The notes under the pieces are model-generated. The model was not told the origin of the DNA. It saw only the letters and a program-made list of their open reading frames with translations, and did no database searches. A DNA stretch of 64,000 bases from an uncultured Phascolarctobacterium sp. (GTDB lineage Bacteria > Bacillota > Negativicutes > Acidaminococcales > Acidaminococcaceae): positions 1 to 64,000 of the forward strand of contig CAAEPE010000037.1 in NCBI GenBank assembly GCA_900757795.1, read 5' to 3'. How positions within the stretch are numbered: position 1 is the stretch's first letter; each line of letters starts with the position of its first letter. Below are positions 42,028 to 49,485 of the stretch, in pieces. The translations under genes were made by a program, and so were the position numbers.

Positions 42028-42775
42028 TGTTTCCATGATATTCGGCGGTCTGCGCGCCGTATCCAACTTTTCCATGCATATTGATAAAGGCGAACTGGTT
42101 GGTCTTATCGGTCCTAACGGCGCCGGCAAAACCACTGCTTTCAATATGATTACTGGCGTATATACTCCCAGCGAGGGCGACGTATATTTTAACGGCGTTA
42201 AATCTAGCGGCAAAAAATCTTATCAGGTTACGCAGCTAGGTATGGCGCGTACCTTCCAAAATATCCGTCTGTTTTCCGAGCTTAGCGTAATCGACAACGT
42301 TAAAATTGCTTATAATATGCATGTTACCTACAACTTGGTAGACGCTATTATCCGCGATAAAAAATATCTTAACGAAGAAGAGTTAATTACACAAAAGGCT
42401 ATGGACTTATTAAAAATTTTCCATTTGGAAAATGAAGCTAATGAAGTAGCAAAAAATTTACCCTACGGCAAACAGCGCCGTTTGGAAATTGCCCGCGCTT
42501 TGGCAACAGAGCCTAAGCTATTATTGTTAGACGAGCCTGCTGCCGGTATGAACCCGCAGGAAACTCACGAGCTTATGGAAATGATTCGCTGGATTCGCGA
42601 TAAATTTGATTTGTCCATTTTGCTTATCGAGCATGATATGGGTTTGGTAATGGGCGTATGCGAACGCATCTATGTACTGGAATACGGTATGAAAATCGCC
42701 GAAGGTACTCCTGACGAAATTAAAAACAACAGTCGTGTAATTGAAGCTTATTTGGGCGAGGAGGTAATCAACTAA
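42002..42775 (+). CDS. livG: Branched-chain amino acid ABC transporter ATPase LivG
   Basis: This 257-residue ATPase has Walker A GPNGAGKTT, signature LPYGKQRRLEIARAL (the LivG-type variant of LSGGQ), Walker B LLLLDEPAAGMNPQE and H-loop LLIEHDMG. ATG 42002 is preceded by TTTGGAGG and lies within the end of livM. It pairs with LivF to energise uptake of Leu, Ile and Val. Confidence 0.93.
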   Translation: MAELLKVDNVSMIFGGLRAVSNFSMHIDKGELVGLIGPNGAGKTTAFNMITGVYTPSEGDVYFNGVKSSGKKSYQVTQLGMARTFQNIRLFSELSVIDNVKIAYNMHVTYNLVDAIIRDKKYLNEEELITQKAMDLLKIFHLENEANEVAKNLPYGKQRRLEIARALATEPKLLLLDEPAAGMNPQETHELMEMIRWIRDKFDLSILLIEHDMGLVMGVCERIYVLEYGMKIAEGTPDEIKNNSRVIEAYLGEEVIN

Positions 42776-43479
42776 TGTTAAGAGTTGAAGATATCAATGT
42801 CTATTACGGCGCTATTCACGCCATTAAAGGCATCAGCCTCGATGTTCCCGATGGCGAAATTGTTGCGCTGATTGGTTCTAATGGCGCAGGTAAATCTACT
42901 ACTCTGCGCACTATTTCCGGTTTAATGAAACCAAAAACCGGTAAAATTCTTTATGAAGGTAAAGATATTGCCGGAGTACCTGCGCATAAAATTGTTGGTA
43001 TGGGCTTATGCCAGGTTCCAGAAGGCCGTCATGTTTTTGCTAACATGAGCGTTTTGGAAAATTTGGAACTGGGCGCTTATCTGCGTAATGATAAAGACGG
43101 TATCGCTAAGGATATGCAGGACGTTTTTGAAAAATTTCCGCGTTTGTTAGAGCGTAAAAACCAAATTGCCGGTACTCTTTCCGGCGGCGAGCAGCAAATG
43201 CTGGCTATGGGCCGTGCTTTGATGAGCCGTCCAAAATTATTGCTGTTAGATGAGCCTTCTATGGGTCTTGCCCCCTTGCTGGTTAAAGAAATTTTTAATA
43301 TAATAAAAGAAATCAATGCCAGCGGCACTACTATCCTGTTAGTAGAACAAAACGCCAACATGGCATTGTCCATTGCTGACAAAGCATATGTTCTGGAAAC
43401 CGGTCGTATCACCTTAAGCGGTACTGCACAAGAGCTGGCAAGCAGTGAAGAGGTACGCAAGGCATATTTGGGCGGCTGA
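42775..43479 (+). CDS. livF: Branched-chain amino acid ABC transporter ATPase LivF
   Basis: This 234-residue ATPase has Walker A GSNGAGKST, signature LSGGEQQMLAMGRAL, Walker B LLLLDEPSMGLAP and H-loop LLVEQNAN (Gln-Asn variant usual for LivF). It overlaps the livG stop by one base. It completes the liv transporter. Confidence 0.93.
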   Translation: MLRVEDINVYYGAIHAIKGISLDVPDGEIVALIGSNGAGKSTTLRTISGLMKPKTGKILYEGKDIAGVPAHKIVGMGLCQVPEGRHVFANMSVLENLELGAYLRNDKDGIAKDMQDVFEKFPRLLERKNQIAGTLSGGEQQMLAMGRALMSRPKLLLLDEPSMGLAPLLVKEIFNIIKEINASGTTILLVEQNANMALSIADKAYVLETGRITLSGTAQELASSEEVRKAYLGG

Positions 43480-43496
43480 TAAGAGGAGGTCATTTT

Positions 43497-44156
43497 ATGT
43501 TAGTTAAAGATTTTATGACTAAAGACGTTATTACTGTACGTGAGGATCAATCCATGCTGGAAGCGCGCGAGGTGCTGCGCGGCAAAAAGCTTTACAGCTT
43601 ACCTGTTGTGGACGATATCTCCCGTGTACGCGGTATCATTACCATAGACGATATCGGCAAAGCTTCTCCCAGCGACAGCTCTACACTTTCTCGCTATGAA
43701 GCAAACTATCTGCTAGGCCGTTTAAAGGTAAAAGACGTTATGAGCCGCAGCGTAGTAACGCTTGACAGTGAAGATACTATTGAGTATGTTGCTTATAAGC
43801 TGTATAAAAACAAAATCAACGCTTTGCCCGTTTTAGGCCGTGACGGAAAAATGTGCGGTATTATCTCCCGCAGCGACCTGTTCCGCGCTTTCGTAGAAAT
43901 GATGGGCGTAAACCAAAGCTGCACCCGTTTCACCGTACTTGCTCCCGATAAGGTTGGCGTAGTTGCAGAAATCACCAACATTATGAAAGAGGACGGTATC
44001 AATATTATTTCTTTGGCTACCTTGCAAAATGGCGACGGTACTGCCGAAGTTACCATTCGCTGCCGTCTGAATAATAACGGCTTGGATATTATCGAGCAAA
44101 TTCGTGAAGCAGGCTACGAAGTAACCGATATTATGTCCTTGGAAGCTTTGGAATAA
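43497..44156 (+). CDS. CBS-domain pair with C-terminal ACT domain (AcuB-like)
   Basis: This 219-residue protein has two CBS repeats (MLVKDFMTKDVITVREDQSM and LKVKDVMSRSVVTLDSEDTI) and a C-terminal ACT domain (FTVLAPDKVGVVAEITNIMKEDGINI). CBS pairs bind adenine nucleotides and ACT domains bind amino acids, so it probably senses energy and a branched-chain amino acid. It starts 17 nt after livF with AAGAGGAGG and is likely in the same operon, suggesting a role in control of the transporter or the pathway. The exact function is unknown. Confidence 0.85.
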   Translation: MLVKDFMTKDVITVREDQSMLEAREVLRGKKLYSLPVVDDISRVRGIITIDDIGKASPSDSSTLSRYEANYLLGRLKVKDVMSRSVVTLDSEDTIEYVAYKLYKNKINALPVLGRDGKMCGIISRSDLFRAFVEMMGVNQSCTRFTVLAPDKVGVVAEITNIMKEDGINIISLATLQNGDGTAEVTIRCRLNNNGLDIIEQIREAGYEVTDIMSLEALE

Positions 44157-44362
44157 TGTTAACAGGAACTTCCGTACATGTAGGCGATGTAGTCAAAATG
44201 AAAAAGGCACATCCCTGCGGCAGTGATGAATGGGAAATTACCCGTACAGGCATGGACTTTGGCATGAAATGCTGCGGCTGTGGTCATTTTGTGATGCTGC
44301 CTCGCAATAAATTTGAAAAAGCAGCTAAAGCCATTGTTAAAGCAGCCCAGGCTGCCAAATAA
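44156..44362 (+). CDS. DUF951 family protein
   Basis: This 68-residue protein has the DUF951 pattern VGDVVKMKKAHPCGSDEWEI, then RTGMDFGMKCCGCGHFVMLPR with clustered cysteines likely to bind zinc. The start overlaps the last base of the CBS-ACT gene stop. It is a small, widely conserved Firmicute protein; the role is unknown, though RNA or DNA binding has been suggested for its SH3-like fold. Confidence 0.88.
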   Translation: MLTGTSVHVGDVVKMKKAHPCGSDEWEITRTGMDFGMKCCGCGHFVMLPRNKFEKAAKAIVKAAQAAK

Positions 44363-44404
44363 AATTATAGTATACCCTTTTATCTCCTTTCCCTAGAGAT
44401 AAAG

Positions 44405-44442
44405 AAAACCGCTACGGTGTTTGCAGGCATCGTAGCGGTTTT
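44405..44442 (+). terminator. Terminator of the liv-CBS-DUF951 operon
   Basis: AAAACCGCTACG pairs with CGTAGCGGTTTT (12 bp, 14-nt loop), 42 nt after the DUF951 stop. Confidence 0.92.
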
Positions 44443-44497
44443 GTATATGCAGTAAATCTATTCACGCACAACCTGTATATCTCACAACACAAACTAT

Positions 44498-44526
44498 TTG
44501 TGACTTTAAGCGAAGAGATGTATAAT
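44498..44526 (+). promoter_or_regulatory. Promoter of the MFS transporter gene
   Basis: TTGTGA and TATAAT are separated by 17 bp, about 55 nt upstream of the ATG. Confidence 0.7.
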
Positions 44527-44581
44527 TATATTTATCATGCAACCTTTTGCTGCTTCTATAACAGTATCCTGAGGAGACTCT

Positions 44582-45766
44582 ATGATGAATAAAAAACTTT
44601 ATCTACCGGTCCTGGCCTTGGCCTTAGGCCATTTAGTTACAGATTTGCAGGCAGGCGCACTGCCTATTGTACTGCCGCAGCTTAAAGAATTGTTTTCGCT
44701 AAGCTATTCGCAGCTGGCTGCTATTGTACTGCTGCAAAATATTATGTCCTCCGTAATTCAACCTGCCTTTGGCTATTTAACAGATAAGCGTTCTCTGCCG
44801 CGGCTGCTGCCCGTTTGTGCCGCTATGGCAGGCGCAGGTTTTGCCTTTGTAGGCTGGGTGCCTTCTTATAAATTTTTACTGGCAGCCGTTGTTTTTATTA
44901 GCTTAGCCAGCGCTACCTACCATCCCCAAGCTTCTAAAACGGTAAATTTTCTTAGTGACGACACTAATCGCGCACAAAATATGGGTATTTTTTCCATTGG
45001 CGGTAATGCCGGTATGGCTGTAGGCTCTATTTTAATGACCTTTCTTTTAGGCTTAGCCGGCGGTATTCACAATACAGTTTACTTTATCATTCCCGGATTC
45101 TTAGTATTTAGCCTCATGAGTAAGTGTATGCCCGATTACCAAAGAGTTAATACCGAACACACTACCAAGCAGGCTCAAAAGCAGGCGGACGGTACAGCAG
45201 ACAAAATATCCTATTTCAGCCTATTTTTAATTCTTTTCTATATCTTTATGCGTTCCTCCATTCATTCAGGTATTTCTACCTACTTGCCTCTGTTCTTTAT
45301 GAAATTCCGCGGCTTTGAGCCTGTTTTTGCCAGCAGCCTTGTTTCGGGCTTTTTGCTGGGCGGCGTTGCCGGTACCTATGTAGGTTCTGTACTTAGTGAT
45401 AAGCTGGGAGCGCGTAAAATTCTTTTGGGTTCCATTACCTTAAGCATTCCTGCTATTTACGCTATTACCGTCGCTGTTACTCCTTGGCAGGCCATGGCAG
45501 CCGTGGTAACAGCAGGATTTTTTATTATAGGCTCCTTTGCTACAACAATTATTTTAGCTCAGTGTATGATGCCTAATAACGTAGGCATGGCATCAGGCTT
45601 AACCATTGGTTTCAGCGTTGGCTTAGGCGGCTTTGGCGTAACTATTTTAGGCTTTTTAGCAGATAATTACGGGCTACCTTTTGTTATGCAGCTTTTGGCG
45701 TGGCTTCCCATTATAGCCGCAGCCGTTGCTACGCAGATACCCATACCAAAAAAACTGCAAAAATAA
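44582..45766 (+). CDS. MFS transporter of the fosmidomycin-resistance (Fsr) type
   Basis: This 394-residue protein has 12 hydrophobic segments. Family hallmarks are the N-terminus LALGHLVTDLQAGALPIVLPQLKE in pieces, the MFS loop PAFGYLTDKRSLPRLLP and STYLPLFFMKFRGF near residue 235. It resembles Fsr efflux proteins, which can export fosmidomycin, though the natural substrate is unknown. The start ATG ATG has GAGGAG in front. It is followed after 24 nt by a RarD-type gene, probably co-transcribed. Confidence 0.85.
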   Translation: MMNKKLYLPVLALALGHLVTDLQAGALPIVLPQLKELFSLSYSQLAAIVLLQNIMSSVIQPAFGYLTDKRSLPRLLPVCAAMAGAGFAFVGWVPSYKFLLAAVVFISLASATYHPQASKTVNFLSDDTNRAQNMGIFSIGGNAGMAVGSILMTFLLGLAGGIHNTVYFIIPGFLVFSLMSKCMPDYQRVNTEHTTKQAQKQADGTADKISYFSLFLILFYIFMRSSIHSGISTYLPLFFMKFRGFEPVFASSLVSGFLLGGVAGTYVGSVLSDKLGARKILLGSITLSIPAIYAITVAVTPWQAMAAVVTAGFFIIGSFATTIILAQCMMPNNVGMASGLTIGFSVGLGGFGVTILGFLADNYGLPFVMQLLAWLPIIAAAVATQIPIPKKLQK

Positions 45767-45790
45767 ATTTGATAAGGGGATTTTTATTCA

Positions 45791-46675
45791 ATGGACAAGC
45801 AATATAAATTGGGAATTTTTTATGGCCTTGGCGCTTATCTTATTTGGGGCGTTCTGCCCATTTATTGGCGGCAGCTGCAAGCTGTAGATGCTATGGAAAT
45901 TTTGGCCAGCCGTTTTATTTGGTCTGCTGTTTTTGTTTTACTACTGCTTATAGGTACAGGCAAATTGCAGGTTTTTGTGCAGGAAACTAAAGCTATTTTC
46001 ACCACCTGGAAAACGGCTCTATGCATGATTTTAGCAGCAATCGTTATTAGCTTTAACTGGGGTATTTTTATTTGGGCCGTAGAGGCTGGTAGAATTGTTG
46101 AGAGCAGTATGGGCTACTATATCAATCCTTTAGTCAGCGTGTTATTCGGCATGGTTTTTCTGCATGAAAAGCTTGACCGACTGCAAACTATTGCCGTTCT
46201 ATGCGCAGCGGTAGGCATTGGCGTCATCATTGTGAAAAACGGCAGCCTACCTTGGGTATCCGTAGGCCTAGCAGCAACCTTCGCTTTATATGGCTTGTTA
46301 AAAAAATTGATTAAAGCCCAGGCATTGACCAGTATTATGCTGGAAACGCTGCTCATATCGCCCCTAATGCTTTATTATCTATATTATTTAAGTGAGCATG
46401 GCGGTAATATTTACCAAAGCTGTGACACGCGCACGCTATTGTATTTGGTTGGTGCCGGCGTAGTTACAGCTACACCGCTGCTATTTTTCACTGGCTGCGC
46501 TAAGCTGCTGCCATTATATATGGTAGGTTTTATGCAATATATTTCACCGTCCATAACGCTGCTTATCGGCGTCTTTATGTACAATGAAGCCTTTACTATG
46601 ACTCACGCTTTAGCTTTCGGCTGTATTTGGGTAGGCTTGGGCTTTTTCACAGCATCGCAGGTAAAAAAACTTTAA
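45791..46675 (+). CDS. rarD: RarD-type EamA-family transporter
   Basis: This 294-residue protein has ten TM segments in two EamA halves. The N-terminus KLGIFYGLGAYLIWGVLPIYWRQL and the mid part NWGIFIWAVEAGRIVESSMGYYINPLVSV (in pieces) are characteristic of RarD (chloramphenicol-sensitive protein family). It is thought to move small metabolites; the substrate is unknown. The ribosome-binding site is AAGGGG. A weak terminator follows. Confidence 0.88.
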   Translation: MDKQYKLGIFYGLGAYLIWGVLPIYWRQLQAVDAMEILASRFIWSAVFVLLLLIGTGKLQVFVQETKAIFTTWKTALCMILAAIVISFNWGIFIWAVEAGRIVESSMGYYINPLVSVLFGMVFLHEKLDRLQTIAVLCAAVGIGVIIVKNGSLPWVSVGLAATFALYGLLKKLIKAQALTSIMLETLLISPLMLYYLYYLSEHGGNIYQSCDTRTLLYLVGAGVVTATPLLFFTGCAKLLPLYMVGFMQYISPSITLLIGVFMYNEAFTMTHALAFGCIWVGLGFFTASQVKKL

Positions 46676-46747
46676 TATATTTATCAGCAAACATATGCGC
46701 AAAAGAAAACAACTGACAGTTTGTTCAGCTTTCACTTTAATTTTTAC

Positions 46748-46790
46748 GAGAGGCTAATTTTTAAAATTTAGTCTCTCATTTTCATTTTCT
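46748..46790 (+). terminator. Probable terminator after rarD
   Basis: GAGAGGCTAA pairs with TTAGTCTCTC (one G-T) around an A/T loop, followed by ATTTTCATTTT. Confidence 0.65.
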
Positions 46791-46859
46791 GAAAACTTTA
46801 CCCGCTTGTTTTAGGGATTTATGCCAAAAGATGTCACAAGCATATAAAAAGTACGTCAG

Positions 46860-47135
46860 ATTGTACGAAAAAATGCTTGACAATATTTTATTTTTAGCAG
46901 AATTTGTGCTGTTAACATTTAAAAACAGCTCTTACTACTATATATAGTATAGTGGATATCAAGCACACATTGTTATTAAAGTTATCCACAGATTGTGTAT
47001 AATATGTTGATAAAATAGGTGAAACGGCTTAAATACGCACTTTTTCACAACTAGCAGCAGTGGATAAACTGTACATAGATGAAAGTTATGCACAAAAACT
47101 GTGGATAACTATGTGAATACTGTTGATAACACGGC
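46860..47135. other. oriC: Candidate replication origin: cluster of six DnaA boxes in an AT-rich, gene-free interval
   Basis: DnaA boxes (TTATNCACA class) are at 46982-46990 (TTATCCACA, plus), 47005-47013 (TTATCAACA, minus), 47059-47067 (TTATCCACT, minus), 47086-47094 (TTATGCACA, plus), 47100-47108 (TTATCCACA, minus) and 47121-47129 (TTATCAACA, minus). Two are perfect. All lie within 148 bp. AT-rich tracts at 46860-46980 (TATATATAGTATAG, TTATTTTT) could be the unwinding element. parAB is 12 kb away. dnaA is not adjacent, and flanking genes are all on the plus strand, which is less typical of an origin. Confidence 0.65.
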
Positions 47136-47317
47136 ACTAAATATACACAAGCATTTAAGCAATTCTCAGGAAAAAATAAATTGGACTACAGCTCTTAGAA
47201 GATTTTGTATACAAACGCAGGTTTTTTAGCAAAGACGCAATTTTTACTTGCTTTCACAGCAAGTTTTAGCGATAATAGTAGTATGACATATTATGAGTAA
47301 AAATGGAGGCATTAATA

Positions 47318-48688
47318 ATGGCTATTAAACAAACAGTGGCAGTGAATGCTTTACAGGAAGCTGCCTGTGAACTAATAAAAACATCCTTGTGTGCGGTAGA
47401 TGGCGGCTGGCTCGCTTTAGTCAATACCAAAGCAGGCAGACGCCTAGCAATAATTGTAGATGGTGAAACCTCTTTGAGTACCATGCTCAAAGAAACTGAA
47501 ATCAAGGAAACAACAGGAGTGAAAATAATTTTAGCAGCTTTAAATGCTAATAATGCCGCTGTTGTACGTCGTTTTGTTAAATGGGCTGCTCCCAGCGCCT
47601 GCGGCACCCGCGGCACCAGCGTTGGCTTTAGCGACTGGCTGGGCTGCGCAGACGCTTTCGTTACTGATTTATTTGCTAAGCGTCAAATGAAGCCTGTTTT
47701 AGTAGATTATACTCCGGAAGACAGCGCAGCCCTGCAGCGCAACTTTTTGGAAGCAGTAGACACTGCTACCTGGGGCGTACTGGCAGCAGGTTATAAAGAA
47801 GGCTATGGCGCCAACGCCGCCGGCCTGAAATCCGAAGAAGAAATCGTTAAAGCGCTGCTTTACGGCTACAGCATGATTGGCTTTGATTGCAGCGACAAAA
47901 TCAATTTGGAAATCGAAAAGCTTTCCGACGAAGAAGTAGACAAACGTTTCTACCAATTCAACGAAGCTTTCTGCGCCGCCGTAAACGCTTCTTATTTGAA
48001 TGTAGAATTTAAAGTAGGCAACAATAAGCTGAAATTTGAAGAAAACCAGCTCCACCGTATCGTTTTGGAGTACGGCGAAGCAATTATGCATATTCAATTC
48101 ATTTATAATTCTTATTTGAAAAATACTCCTTGGGATATTGATTTTGAGCTTACCTTATCCAAACCCGGCAAGCTGCTCACGCCGCAGGAACATTATCTGT
48201 TGGCCAATGAGTTGGAGCGCAACGGCATTAAGCTGGCTGCCATCTGTTTAGACCCGCTGAACGAAAAAGAATCCTTGGCAGATAATTTACAGCTGCACTG
48301 CGATATTGCTTCTGCTTTTGAATACCGCTTAAGCTTCCGCAACGCAGATATCGCTTTAACCGACCCTGCCGCTGCTCTGAAATATGCTAAGGGCAAGGTT
48401 CATTTCAAGCTTAATAATATTTTGTGGATGAGCGCTGTTAAGCTCATTGCAGCTAAAGACAGCGAACTGTATGCTAAGCTTGCTGCTTCCGTAGGCACAG
48501 ATCCTGTAGCTGCAGACTGCATTTGCAGCACCAATGCCTGCCAAGCCTTTGCCTTAGGCTACCGTCAAGCGCTTAATCCTAAGGAAGGCAATTTAGCAGA
48601 AGATATTAAAGCATTCTTACACGCCAACGAGCAGGAATACGCACAAGCTGTACGCGATAACGTGGGCAATTATCTTAAAAGCTTGTAA
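47318..48688 (+). CDS. Divergent member of the UxaE (tagaturonate epimerase) family
   Basis: This 456-residue protein has the overall UxaE layout: VGFSDWLGCADAFV near residue 100 in place of the usual FGFGDRLGLATPGH, EAVDTATWGVLAAGYKEGYGANA near residue 148, SMIGFDCSDKINLEIEKLSDEE near residue 187, and TPQEHYLLANELERNGIKL near residue 285. Several expected catalytic or metal positions are changed: the family's D-x-D-H after GYGA is NAAGL, and the HSGSDKFS block is RNADIAL. It may have lost epimerase activity or use another substrate. ATG 47318 has ATGGAGG at correct spacing. No uronate pathway genes are nearby. Confidence 0.65.
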   Translation: MAIKQTVAVNALQEAACELIKTSLCAVDGGWLALVNTKAGRRLAIIVDGETSLSTMLKETEIKETTGVKIILAALNANNAAVVRRFVKWAAPSACGTRGTSVGFSDWLGCADAFVTDLFAKRQMKPVLVDYTPEDSAALQRNFLEAVDTATWGVLAAGYKEGYGANAAGLKSEEEIVKALLYGYSMIGFDCSDKINLEIEKLSDEEVDKRFYQFNEAFCAAVNASYLNVEFKVGNNKLKFEENQLHRIVLEYGEAIMHIQFIYNSYLKNTPWDIDFELTLSKPGKLLTPQEHYLLANELERNGIKLAAICLDPLNEKESLADNLQLHCDIASAFEYRLSFRNADIALTDPAAALKYAKGKVHFKLNNILWMSAVKLIAAKDSELYAKLAASVGTDPVAADCICSTNACQAFALGYRQALNPKEGNLAEDIKAFLHANEQEYAQAVRDNVGNYLKSL

Positions 48689-48700
48689 AATTTAAACCTT

Positions 48701-48739
48701 AAACCAGTCCGTATAATTTAGCTGCGGACTGGTTTTTTT
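48701..48739 (+). terminator. Terminator after the UxaE-family gene
   Basis: AAACCAGTCCG pairs with CGGACTGGTTT (11 bp) followed by TTTTT. Confidence 0.92.
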
Positions 48740-48907
48740 ATGGCTGTTTTACATGTCTTGTCCACGCATACTTATTGTATAAACGTCCACAAGATACTGT
48801 ATGAAATTTTTAATTCCATCTTTTATCCATTGTATATGTACAAAGATAGGATATTGTTTCTTGTCAGTGTATAGAATATAAAATATAAAATTTTTTCGAG
48901 AAAATAG

Positions 48908-48936
48908 TTGACAACTGTAAAAAAATGGAGTATAGT
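48908..48936 (+). promoter_or_regulatory. Promoter of the ilv operon
   Basis: TTGACA (48908-48913), 17-bp spacer, TATAGT (48931-48936). Transcription would begin near 48943, directly at the T-box leader. Confidence 0.85.
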
Positions 48937-48942
48937 ATCAGT

Positions 48943-49215
48943 AATTTCAAATCAACCCTTAAAGGTGATGATTGGGAACAAAAGCAAGCGTGAAGTTTTA
49001 GAGAGTCGGTGGCCGGTGTAAACCGATACGAAGCCTTGTTGATTAAATCCCCCATGAACTCGTCAGCGAAAGCCTGCAAACGCGGTAAGTAGACTGATGC
49101 GCGGCGGAAGCGTTATTTCCGAGCCGGTTGATGGACTGGTGCTAAAGTGATAAATTAGGGTGGTACCGCGTAACTATACGCCCCTACTTGCATAACAGCA
49201 AGTAGGGGCTTTTTT
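48943..49215 (+). ncRNA. T-box leader, leucine specifier, controlling ilvN-ilvB-ilvC
   Basis: The T-box signature AGGGTGGTACCGCG is at 49157-49170, followed by the terminator GCCCCTACTTG / CAAGTAGGGGC plus T-run (49180-49215). Stem I elements are seen: the GGTGATGA kink-turn side near 48964, the AGAGAGTCGGTGGCCGGTG distal region near 49000, and the specifier loop ATGAACTCG with CTC at 49059-49061, a leucine codon. The TGGT bulge fits the ACCA end of tRNA-Leu. Uncharged tRNA-Leu should prevent termination, as in the Bacillus ilv-leu operon. Confidence 0.92.
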
Positions 49216-49250
49216 AGTCCATCAAAATATATTTGAGTGGAGGCATAAAA

Positions 49251-49472
49251 ATGTTTGCAAAATTACTTGTAACTGGTCAAAATGACGAAACCTTATTACC
49301 GAGAATCCTGCGTGTGCTTTCTAAACAAGGCGCTCATGTACGTTCCTTAAAAATGGATGCCGAATCCGATACCATGAAGCTGGAAATTCAATTAGCTGAA
49401 GCCGCTGCTGCCCAGGTAGCAAAGCTTTTAAATAAACAGGTTTCTGTAGTTTCTGTAAATACCATCGCCTAA
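49251..49472 (+). CDS. ilvN: Small ACT-domain regulatory subunit of acetolactate synthase (IlvM/IlvN-like)
   Basis: This 73-residue protein is a single ACT domain (LLVTGQNDETLLPRILRVLSKQG, then VRSLKMDAESDTMKLEIQL). It is far shorter than the usual 160-residue IlvN and nearer to E. coli IlvM. It lies 13 nt before ilvB, in the classic regulatory-catalytic subunit arrangement, although reversed relative to most ilvBN operons. With only one ACT domain, valine feedback may be weak or absent (inference). ATG 49251 has GTGGAGG. Confidence 0.85.
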   Translation: MFAKLLVTGQNDETLLPRILRVLSKQGAHVRSLKMDAESDTMKLEIQLAEAAAAQVAKLLNKQVSVVSVNTIA

Positions 49473-49485
49473 GGAGGATATATAG

